From the NCBI RefSeq assembly GCF_000265365.1, contig NC_018011.1:3303501-3367500 (forward strand): a stretch of DNA of 64,000 bases. Reading direction: 5' to 3'. Shown here in pieces: positions 1-6,690 of the stretch; positions within the stretch are counted from its first letter, which is position 1, and each line of letters opens with the position of its first letter. This stretch comes from Alistipes finegoldii DSM 17242 (GTDB taxonomy: Bacteria; Bacteroidota; Bacteroidia; Bacteroidales; Rikenellaceae). Under the pieces are notes generated by a model, which did not search any database, had not been told where the DNA came from, and was given only the letters and a program-made list of their open reading frames with translations. The position numbers were made by a program, and so were the translations under genes.

Positions 1-1193
1 TGCTGCAGTTTGGCCTGCAGGTCGAAGAGCGTCCATTTGGCCTTCTTGTCGTATTCGGGATCCATCATCCAGATGAAGAGCGGATTGACGACCTCCTTCG
101 AGTAGTTCTTGAAGCACTTCATCGTGCCGATCTGCTGGTGGCAGTACTTGGCGACGTCCATCGAGTTCTGCTGAATCTCTTTGTAGCCCTCGAATCCCAG
201 CCGGATGAAATTGTAGTACTGGCCCAGAATCTGCGCCGCGGGACGCGAGAAGTTCAGACCCACCTGCGTGATGTTGGCTCCGAGGTAATTGACCGAGAAC
301 GACATTTCGTCGGGCAGATACTTCTTGTCCTTCCAGACCACCCAGCCCAGACCCGGATATACCAGACCGTATTTGTGGCCCGACGTGGAGATCGACAGCA
401 CCCATTTGAGGCGGAAGTCCCACTTCTTTTCGGGTTTGAGGAACGGCAGGATGAAACCGCCCGACGCGGCGTCCACGTGGATCGGAATTTCGTAACCCGT
501 CTTGGCGTTGTATTCGTCGAGCGCCTTGTCCAGCCCCTCGATGTCGTCGTCCAGACCCGTCCACGTCACACCGGCTATGGGCACGATGCAGATCGTGTTT
601 TCGTCGCACATCTCCAGCGCCTGCTTGGGATCGAGCGTGATGTGATCCAGCGTCAGGGGCACGGTGCGCAGTTCGATCTGCCACAGCTGGCAGAATTTCT
701 CCCATACGACCTGAAATCCGGCGCTCATCACCAGATTCGGCTTGTCGAAGGGTTTGCCTGCGGCCTTGCGGCGGTTGCGCCAGCGCAGCCATGCGGCCAC
801 GCCGCCCAGCATGCAGGCTTCCGACGAACCGATGCCCAGCGCTCCGGTCTTCCACTCGGCCTTTTCGGGGGTGTTCCACAGATTGGCGACGATATTCAGA
901 CAGCGGCCGCACATCACCGCGACACGCGGATACTCCGTCTCGTCGATATAGTTGACGTTGATCGCCTCGTTCATCAGGCGCGTGGCGTAATCATCCATGT
1001 AGGTCGTCACGAAGGTGGCCAGATTGAGCCGCGGCTGCGTCTGCGGATAGGTTTCGTCCTTGACTAACTGGTAGGCGATTTCGGGCGATGTCTTGCCTTT
1101 GGGGATAAACTCCGTGGGCGCGGGATTGCGCATCTCTTCCGAACCGAAAATATCGGTCAGCGTGTCCTCGTTGGTGTGTCTTTGCTGATTCAT
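1..1193 (-). CDS. gadB: Glutamate decarboxylase (3' end outside window)
   Basis: PLP-dependent decarboxylase converting glutamate to GABA and CO2, a cytoplasmic proton-consuming reaction used in acid resistance. The reverse strand reads from an ATG at 1193 (MNQQRHTNEDTLTDIFGSEE) with no stop to base 1, about 397 residues; the family is usually about 460-480, so the C-terminus lies outside. Family signatures are visible: HVDAASGGF (cofactor aspartate) and SISTSGHKYG, whose lysine should bind PLP. The ATG sits four bases after a TAAATTTA box. No glutamate/GABA antiporter or glutaminase is seen on the visible side; partners may lie to the left. Identification is firm from several conserved blocks. 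Confidence 0.95.
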   Translation of the reverse strand, partial: MNQQRHTNEDTLTDIFGSEEMRNPAPTEFIPKGKTSPEIAYQLVKDETYPQTQPRLNLATFVTTYMDDYATRLMNEAINVNYIDETEYPRVAVMCGRCLNIVANLWNTPEKAEWKTGALGIGSSEACMLGGVAAWLRWRNRRKAAGKPFDKPNLVMSAGFQVVWEKFCQLWQIELRTVPLTLDHITLDPKQALEMCDENTICIVPIAGVTWTGLDDDIEGLDKALDEYNAKTGYEIPIHVDAASGGFILPFLKPEKKWDFRLKWVLSISTSGHKYGLVYPGLGWVVWKDKKYLPDEMSFSVNYLGANITQVGLNFSRPAAQILGQYYNFIRLGFEGYKEIQQNSMDVAKYCHQQIGTMKCFKNYSKEVVNPLFIWMMDPEYDKKAKWTLFDLQAKLQ

Positions 1194-1551
1194 AACGTAA
1201 ATTTATTTTTGGTTTACGAGCATACGACCTTGCATGAACCGTGCCGTGGTGAGGTTGCCCGGACCTGAAATCCGGCGTGCTTTTTTTGCCTGAAAACCTC
1301 CGTCTGCGGCCCGCAAGCCCCTTTCCGCTTTGTACTCAACCTGCTGCCGGACCAACCTCCCGCGGGTGATGCCGTTTTCGGCTCCGAACGGTTGATTTTT
1401 TTTGCATCATTCCGTCCTGTTCTGTTCCCGTTTCTGCTTGTTTGCATTCCGATCCTGCCCCCCCCCTGAAAAAAGCGGGGGAATATTTGGAATCCCGGAA
1501 AAATTCGATATATTTGTGATATCAAAATAATATCACCTAAAACTTACGGAT
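1194..1551. other. Divergent intergenic region, gadB / SPFH gene
   Basis: A 358-bp gap between divergent genes. I see no gene in it. It holds a run of nine C (1458-1466) followed by TGAAAAAAGC and a run of G, which could form a small hairpin, and the promoter of the SPFH gene at 1486-1516. Short reading frames here have no recognisable product. Confidence 0.6.
1486..1516 (+). promoter_or_regulatory. Bacteroidota-type promoter of the SPFH gene
   Basis: TTTG at 1486-1489 and TATATTTG at 1509-1516 are separated by 19 bp, matching the Bacteroidota housekeeping sigma consensus. The start codon is at 1552, giving a leader of roughly 30 nt. Confidence 0.75.
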
Positions 1552-2511
1552 ATGGAGAATGGAAATTTTGTCTACAAGGGCTGGAAATGCAATGGTTTTC
1601 TGGCTTTGACGCTGATCTTCGTCGGGTTGGCGCTGGGTGTGTGCGCGATCGTGTTCGGCGCGCAGCGTATCGACGCAGGGCTGGCGTTCGGCGTCGGGCC
1701 GGTCGTGATCGGCTCGGTCTGGTGTCTCTGCATGCTGATCTGCATGGCGGGCTTCATGCTGCTCGAACCCAACGAAGCCCGCGTCATGGTCTTCTTCGGC
1801 AAATACAAGGGCACCTTCTACGAAACGGGCTACTGGTGGGTCAATCCATTTATGTCGGCCAAGCAGATTTCGATCCGCGCCCGCAACCTGAACGTCGATC
1901 CGATCAAGGTGAACGACAAGACGGGCAATCCGATTATGATCGGTCTGGTGCTGGTGTGGAAGATCAAGCGCGACGATATCTATAAGGCGGTCTTCGAGAT
2001 CGACGCTCCGACGACTGCCGGACAAACCGGGGTTTCGGCTTCGGCCCGCATGAACATCCTCGAAAATTTCGTGGGTGTGCAGAGCGACGCTGCGCTGCGT
2101 CAGGTCGCCGGTTGCTATGCTTATGACAATAACGGGGTTAAGGACGATGAATTGACGCTGCGCTCGAATAGCGAGGCGATCAACGACCAGCTCGAACACA
2201 CGCTCAACGAACGCTTGGCGATGGCCGGCATCGAGGTGGTCGAAGCCCGCATCAACTATCTGGCCTATGCTCCCGAAATCGCCGCCGTGATGCTGCGCCG
2301 TCAGCAGGCCGACGCCATTATTTCGGCCCGCGAAAAGATCGTCGAGGGCGCCGTGTCGATGGTCCACATGGCCTTGGAGCGTCTGGGCAGCGAACATATC
2401 GTCGAACTGGACGAGGAGCGCAAGGCGGCGATGGTCACCAACCTGCTCGTCGTGCTCTGCGCCGACGAAGCCGCGCAGCCGGTAGTCAATGCCGGAACCC
2501 TTCACCATTGA
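1552..2511 (+). CDS. SPFH/Band 7 domain membrane protein
   Basis: Predicted 319-residue stomatin/prohibitin-like protein. Two hydrophobic stretches near the N-terminus (about residues 15-35 and 45-65) precede a sequence typical of SPFH proteins (LLEPNEARVMVFFGKYKGT, then YWWVNPF) and an Ala/Glu-rich helical region toward the C-terminus. SPFH proteins form large oligomeric cages or microdomains on membranes; no specific substrate can be inferred. A ribbon-helix-helix gene follows after 11 bp and two small membrane-protein genes come next, so the four may be one transcript. The start is supported by a good promoter 36 bp upstream and by the N-terminal hydrophobic segment. Confidence 0.85.
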   Translation: MENGNFVYKGWKCNGFLALTLIFVGLALGVCAIVFGAQRIDAGLAFGVGPVVIGSVWCLCMLICMAGFMLLEPNEARVMVFFGKYKGTFYETGYWWVNPFMSAKQISIRARNLNVDPIKVNDKTGNPIMIGLVLVWKIKRDDIYKAVFEIDAPTTAGQTGVSASARMNILENFVGVQSDAALRQVAGCYAYDNNGVKDDELTLRSNSEAINDQLEHTLNERLAMAGIEVVEARINYLAYAPEIAAVMLRRQQADAIISAREKIVEGAVSMVHMALERLGSEHIVELDEERKAAMVTNLLVVLCADEAAQPVVNAGTLHH

Positions 2512-2522
2512 TTTAACTGCCG

Positions 2523-2792
2523 ATGGCTAAAGAGAACAATAACAAGAGTTTCGTGCTTCGCATCGACGCCGCGACCATGGAGGCGCTCGAAGGGTGGGCG
2601 GCCGACGAGTTCCGCTCGATCAACGGGCAGCTGCAGTGGATCATCGCCGACGCCCTGCGCCGCAGCGGCCGCCTGAAAAAGCCCCGTCCCGCCGGACCGG
2701 AGTCCGGCGATTCGACGGGGCTTCCGTCGGGCGATGCCGCTTCTGCAAAACCCCCGGTTCCGCCCCGGAGCGATTATCCCGACGATATTTAA
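2523..2792 (+). CDS. Small Arc-like ribbon-helix-helix protein
   Basis: An 89-residue protein. Residues 8-50 read as a ribbon-helix-helix unit: a short beta strand (KSFVLRIDAATMEALEGWA) followed by two helices containing RSINGQLQWIIADALRR, as in Arc-type repressors. The last 40 residues are Pro/Ser/Asp-rich and probably disordered. Arc-like proteins bind operator DNA as dimers; here the protein follows the SPFH gene by 11 bp, so it could autoregulate this operon. No toxin gene is recognisable next to it, so I do not call it an antitoxin. Confidence 0.75.
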   Translation: MAKENNNKSFVLRIDAATMEALEGWAADEFRSINGQLQWIIADALRRSGRLKKPRPAGPESGDSTGLPSGDAASAKPPVPPRSDYPDDI

Positions 2793-2809
2793 CCGATACG
2801 CTAATTGAT

Positions 2810-3613
2810 ATGTGCAATCTATTGAGCAAAAATCGAATAGGATTGTGTGGAAAACTCCGTGGCTCGCAATCAGACCGGGGCATGTCCGCTTTGCGTCCGG
2901 GGCGGGGCATGTCCGCTTTGTGTCCGGTTCGGAGCGTGTCCGGTGTGCGTCCGGGTCGGGGTGTGTCCGGTTTGCGTCCGGGGCAGGGCATTTCCGCTTT
3001 GCGTCCGGTTCGGAGCGTGTCCGGTGTGCGTCCGGGGCGGGGTGTGTCCGGTTTGCGTCCGGGGCAGGGCATTTCCGCTTTGCGTCCGGTTCGGAGCGTG
3101 TCCGGTTTACGTCCGGTTCTGGGTGTGTCCGGTTTGCGTCCGGGACGGAATATGTCCGGTCTGCGGTATGGGCGGATTGTCTCCGGTTTGCAGGTCGTGG
3201 GCGGACTGCTGGTCTTTTTTCTCCTGCTTCGGCCCGACTGGCTGCCCCGCTGGGTCTATTGGGGTGTGCTGGCGCTGGGCGCCGCCCTCGCCCTCGGCGA
3301 AATGGCGCTCGATTACCGCCGCCGTCGTCCGCGCCGGCGGTGGCGCGATGCGGGGCTGGTGCTGTTGTCGCTTTCGGTGGTCTGGATTGTCATTTTGCCG
3401 CCGTTCTTTTTCTGGGGAGTCTCCGGCGAGAAGGAGTTGACCCGCGCCACGCTGGGATTGGGTGTCGCTGCGCTCGTCGCATGCGTCGTCTGCCTGCTGC
3501 GCTGGCGGCGTTTGCGCGCCGAGGCTGAAATGCGCCTTTGGAAGCTGAAAGCCGAACGCCGAAGACGCGACATGCTTTGCGCCCGTGCCGCGGCGGAAGG
3601 AGGTGGGCGATGA
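2810..3613 (+). CDS. Membrane protein with N-terminal 9-residue tandem repeats
   Basis: A 267-residue product whose C-terminal half is a small integral membrane protein: hydrophobic segments at about 124-145, 150-165, 183-204 and 212-230, followed by an Arg-rich tail. Residues about 23-130 are twelve copies of a nonapeptide close to G-[VIM]-S-[GA]-L-R-P-G-R, encoded by a 27-bp tandem repeat. The start is uncertain: ATG 2810 includes the repeats, while ATG 3152, just before the first membrane segment, would exclude nearly all of them. The coding frame was chosen because only it continues into the membrane segments and overlaps the next start (ATGA at 3610). I do not recognise the family. Confidence 0.6.
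   Translation: MCNLLSKNRIGLCGKLRGSQSDRGMSALRPGRGMSALCPVRSVSGVRPGRGVSGLRPGQGISALRPVRSVSGVRPGRGVSGLRPGQGISALRPVRSVSGLRPVLGVSGLRPGRNMSGLRYGRIVSGLQVVGGLLVFFLLLRPDWLPRWVYWGVLALGAALALGEMALDYRRRRPRRRWRDAGLVLLSLSVVWIVILPPFFFWGVSGEKELTRATLGLGVAALVACVVCLLRWRRLRAEAEMRLWKLKAERRRRDMLCARAAAEGGGR
2877..3200 (+). repeat. 27-bp minisatellite, 12 units
   Basis: Twelve consecutive 27-bp units, each four purine-rich bases followed by a form of YRTGTCCGSTTTGCGTCCGG. Units 4-6 and 7-9 are near-identical, giving an 81-bp higher-order repeat. The last two units are the most diverged and run into the membrane-protein coding sequence. All three plus-strand frames are open across the array. Confidence 0.9.
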
Positions 3614-4209
3614 GACTCCGGAGATGGTTTTATGCGATTGCTTCGGTGTTTGCGGTCGCGCTGGTGATGTTCCCGCTCAATTTTTTGTGGGTGGGGCAGT
3701 CGCCGCTGCATGCGGCGGTAAGTTCCCTGCTGTTCGGCCTGCCCGCATTGCTCTCGGCATGGACGCCCAAGGAGCGGCGTACCGGCAGGCGCAACGAATC
3801 CCGTGGGACTGCCGTGTGTGCGCAATCCCGCAGATGTGCCGGAGCCGGCATCCATGCCGCACCTGCCGGGCGTATTGACTCCGCCGCGAATGCCGGGGCC
3901 GCCATGCCAGCCGGGGTCGCAAGGTGCAGCGAATCCGCCGGTCGTGCCGGCGCTGAAAGGTTCGGCGAATCCGCTGCGCATCCGGAATCCTGCGGCCGCA
4001 CTGCGTCCGCGGACGGCACCGAACCCGCCCGGCGGAAATCCCTGTTGTCGAAAGCCGCGCTGGGGATCGCTTTTTGTGTGCTGGCGGCGATGCTGGCGTA
4101 CGATATTGTGACCGAAGGCGTGGCCGTCGGTGTTACGAAATCGGTCGGATTCGTCCTGTTGATATTGGTTGCCGCATTGGGAAGTAGATTGGGTTACCTA
4201 AAGTTTTAG
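3610..4209 (+). CDS. Small membrane protein with Ala/Arg-rich central insert
   Basis: A 199-residue product starting at an ATG that overlaps the previous stop (ATGA). Two hydrophobic helices lie at about residues 8-26 and 33-50 and two more at about 149-165 and 174-193. Between them, residues 54-139 are a low-complexity hydrophilic stretch rich in Ala, Arg, Gly and Ser with no recognisable fold. The layout suggests a four-helix membrane protein with an expanded loop. It is the last membrane gene after the SPFH and ribbon-helix-helix genes, and the sirtuin gene starts three bases after its stop. Family unknown. Confidence 0.6.
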   Translation: MRLRRWFYAIASVFAVALVMFPLNFLWVGQSPLHAAVSSLLFGLPALLSAWTPKERRTGRRNESRGTAVCAQSRRCAGAGIHAAPAGRIDSAANAGAAMPAGVARCSESAGRAGAERFGESAAHPESCGRTASADGTEPARRKSLLSKAALGIAFCVLAAMLAYDIVTEGVAVGVTKSVGFVLLILVAALGSRLGYLKF

Positions 4210-4212
4210 TTT

Positions 4213-4911
4213 ATGAAAAGAATAGTCGTTTTTACGGGCGCCGGGGTGAGCGCCGACAGCGGCCTTGCCACGTTCCGCGATTCGGACGGCCTGTGGGCCG
4301 ACTACCGTATCGAGGATGTCTGCACGCCCGAAGCCTTGGCGCACAACCGCGCCACCGTGATCGAATTTTACAACAAACGCCGCCGCGAGATGCTTGCCGC
4401 CGAGCCGAACGCCGGGCATCGGGCCATCGCGGAGCTGGAGCGGGATTTCGAGGTCGAGGTGCTGACGCAGAATGTCGATAACCTCCACGAGCGCGCCGGA
4501 TCGTCGCGGGTGACGCATCTGCACGGCGAGCTGATTCGCCTGCGTTCGTCGCGCGATTCCGGGCTGATCGTCCCGATCGAAGGGTGGGAGCAGCGGCTCG
4601 ACGCCACGGCTCCCGACGGGTCGCTGCTGCGGCCGCATATCGTCTTTTTCGGCGAGTCGGTGCCGATGTTCGAACGTGCGGCGGAGATCGCGCAGACGGC
4701 GGATATCATGGTCGTCGTGGGTACTTCGCTGGCGGTCTATCCTGCGGCGTCGCTGGTGCGTTACGTGCGGCCCGACATTCCGATTTACGTCGTCGATCCC
4801 GGCAATCCCGATACGGCGGGCATCCGCAATCCGCTGACCCTGATCCGCAAACGCGCTGCCGAAGGCATGCCCGAACTGGCCGCCCTGCTACGGGAACGCT
4901 ATGCCGGATAG
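4213..4911 (+). CDS. Sir2-family NAD-dependent deacylase lacking zinc cysteines
   Basis: A 232-residue sirtuin expected to remove acyl groups from protein lysines using NAD+. Visible motifs: GAGVSADSGLATFR (NAD-binding loop), TQNVDNLHERAG (catalytic core) and LHGEL, whose histidine is the general base; then FFGESVP and a late VVGTSLAVYPAA Rossmann strand. The usual four zinc cysteines after the LHGEL motif are absent: the only Cys is in DVCTPEAL near residue 37. The gene begins three bases after the upstream membrane-protein gene, so it is probably in the same operon, and is followed by a strong terminator. Confidence 0.92.
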   Translation: MKRIVVFTGAGVSADSGLATFRDSDGLWADYRIEDVCTPEALAHNRATVIEFYNKRRREMLAAEPNAGHRAIAELERDFEVEVLTQNVDNLHERAGSSRVTHLHGELIRLRSSRDSGLIVPIEGWEQRLDATAPDGSLLRPHIVFFGESVPMFERAAEIAQTADIMVVVGTSLAVYPAASLVRYVRPDIPIYVVDPGNPDTAGIRNPLTLIRKRAAEGMPELAALLRERYAG

Positions 4912-4930
4912 ATAGGGTGTTGCTACGAAA

Positions 4931-4966
4931 GAGGGTGTCTGCACTGCGGCAGACACCCTCTTTTTT
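4931..4966 (+). terminator. Rho-independent terminator after the sirtuin gene
   Basis: Twelve-bp perfect stem GAGGGTGTCTGC / GCAGACACCCTC (4931-4942 and 4949-4960), six-base loop, then six T. Confidence 0.92.
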
Positions 4967-5029
4967 GTTCGTATTTCTCCCAGAAGTTTCCGCAATCCGC
5001 AGTTCGCGCGGCGTGCGTCGGCCGGAGGA

Positions 5030-6145
5030 CTATTTCAGGTCCTTGAAATAGATGTCCAGCAGCTCTTTGGCGGCGATGAACGACGAGATCTTGTCGTCCA
5101 GCACGCGCTGTTCGTATTCGGCGATGCGCGATTCGACCGCGGGATCGTGGTAGAACGAGTTGCGCAGCACTTCGTTGATCGACTCGTACATCCAGTATTT
5201 GTTCTGGCGGTTGCGGTTGTGTCGGAAGTAGCCGTTGGCCTCGATGTGGTCGAGGAACTCCTCGACGCCTTTCCATACCTCTTCCAGTCCCGTTCCGGCT
5301 ACGGCCGAGCAGGTGTAGACTTTGGGCCGCCAGCCCGATTCCGGCAGAGGGAAGAGCCGCAGCGCCCCCTGAAACTGGGTTTTGGCGAGTTCGGCCTTGT
5401 GGATGTTTTCGCCGTCGGCCTTGGTGATTACCATGATGTCGGCCATCTCCATGATGCCGCGCTTGATGCCCTGCAGCTCGTCGCCCGCGCCCGAAATCTG
5501 CAGCAGCATGAACATGTCGACCATCGAATGTACGGCCGTTTCGGACTGTCCGACGCCCACCGTCTCGATGAAGATCACGTCGAATCCCGCGGCTTCGCAC
5601 AGCACGATCGTCTCGCGCGTCTTGCGGGCCACGCCGCCCAGCGATCCCGCCGAGGGCGAAGGGCGGATGAAGACGTCGGGATTGCCCGAAATGCTCTCCA
5701 TGCGGGTTTTGTCGCCGAGAATCGAGCCGCCGCTGCGTTCCGACGAAGGGTCGATGGCCAGCACGGCGAGCTTGTGCCGCAGCGAGGTGACCATGTTGCC
5801 GACGGCTTCGATGAAGGTCGATTTTCCGGCTCCGGGGACGCCCGTGATGCCGATGCGGACCGATTTCCCGGCGTGCGGCAGGCAGCGCTCGATGATCTCC
5901 TGCGCCTGCGCGTAGTGCGCAGGGTTGTTGGACTCGATGAGCGTGATGGCCTGCGAAAGGGTGGTGATGTTGCCGGCGAGAATGCCCTCGACGTATTGGT
6001 CGGTCGAGAGCTTCGGCTTCTTGCGGCGCGTGAAGTAAGGGTTTACGATCGGCTGATCTTCAACGCCTTCGGTGACGTTCAGAGCCGTGTCGTGGTGCAT
6101 GTCGGCGTACTCTTTTTCGTAATGGTTTATCTTGGTGAAAGACAT
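5030..6145 (-). CDS. meaB: Methylmalonyl-CoA mutase-associated GTPase MeaB
   Basis: A 371-residue G3E-family GTPase that protects and gates cobalamin loading of methylmalonyl-CoA mutase. It shows the P-loop GVPGAGKSTFIEA at about 102-114, then LAVLAIDPSSERSGGSILGD (switch region), ETVGVGQSE (Walker B) and VITKADGEN (base recognition). Length matches MeaB/ArgK proteins. It starts four bases after the stop of a secreted thioredoxin-like gene, so the two look co-transcribed. The mutase subunits are not in the window, but the epimerase and decarboxylase subunits lie 2.5 kb away on the other strand, which fits the succinate-propionate pathway. Confidence 0.95.
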   Translation of the reverse strand: MSFTKINHYEKEYADMHHDTALNVTEGVEDQPIVNPYFTRRKKPKLSTDQYVEGILAGNITTLSQAITLIESNNPAHYAQAQEIIERCLPHAGKSVRIGITGVPGAGKSTFIEAVGNMVTSLRHKLAVLAIDPSSERSGGSILGDKTRMESISGNPDVFIRPSPSAGSLGGVARKTRETIVLCEAAGFDVIFIETVGVGQSETAVHSMVDMFMLLQISGAGDELQGIKRGIMEMADIMVITKADGENIHKAELAKTQFQGALRLFPLPESGWRPKVYTCSAVAGTGLEEVWKGVEEFLDHIEANGYFRHNRNRQNKYWMYESINEVLRNSFYHDPAVESRIAEYEQRVLDDKISSFIAAKELLDIYFKDLK

Positions 6146-6149
6146 GTTG

Positions 6150-6620
6150 TTATTTGCTTGATTTATCGATGATTTCGGGTGTCAGGTGAAGTGAATTTCC
6201 CTGCCAGAGCGCCCTGTTTTTGGAATCGACCAGCACCCCGAACGGAACGTACTGCACGCCGAACGCCGTGAAGATCTTGCCTCCGGCGTCTATCGCCACG
6301 GAGATTTGCGGCGATAGGTAGGGTCTGAGCAGGGGGCCTATTTTGTCCTCTTTTTCCTGCGTTATGACAACCACGCGCAGTTTGGTACCCAATTTGTCCG
6401 TCATCGCCCGGAGCTGTTTGAGCGACGTGATGCAGGCCGCGTTCGACGACTGGAAGAACTCGACGTAGGTCAGCCGCGGCGTGGCCGCGGGTTTCTGTCC
6501 GTCGAGCCATGCAGGGACTTTCAGTTCGGGCACACGCTCGCCCAGAGCGATATTCTGCGCGTCGGCCGCCGCAAAAGGCAGCAGGGCCGCGAGGAGTAAA
6601 ATAAGCAGTATTTTCTTCAT
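6150..6620 (-). CDS. Secreted thioredoxin-fold protein without CXXC
   Basis: A 156-residue protein with an N-terminal signal peptide (MKKILLILLLAALLPFAAAD, cleavage near the following AQ). The mature part resembles TlpA/AhpC-type thioredoxins: LTYVEFFQSSNAACITSLKQL occupies the place where such proteins have WCPPC, but only one cysteine is present, so it cannot run the normal dithiol cycle. A later YVPFGVLVDSKN has the cis-proline-type region of the fold. The start was placed at the Met of the signal peptide, not an upstream one. It precedes meaB by four bases. Role unknown; possibly periplasmic substrate or metal binding. Confidence 0.75.
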   Translation of the reverse strand: MKKILLILLLAALLPFAAADAQNIALGERVPELKVPAWLDGQKPAATPRLTYVEFFQSSNAACITSLKQLRAMTDKLGTKLRVVVITQEKEDKIGPLLRPYLSPQISVAIDAGGKIFTAFGVQYVPFGVLVDSKNRALWQGNSLHLTPEIIDKSSK

Positions 6621-6690
6621 AAGAGCGGACTTATTTTTTAGCGAAGATAACAATTATTTGCCACATAGACGAAATTTTTTACTTGGACTT

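Noticed and set aside
138..1067. Plus-strand frame across the first kilobase
   Set aside because: The minus strand encodes glutamate decarboxylase with clear PLP motifs; the plus frame is its shadow.
2523..2792. Toxin-antitoxin pair
   Set aside because: The ribbon-helix-helix protein has no recognisable toxin partner; its neighbours are membrane proteins.
2877..3200. CRISPR-like array
   Set aside because: The units are directly adjacent 27-bp tandem copies without spacers, so this is a minisatellite.
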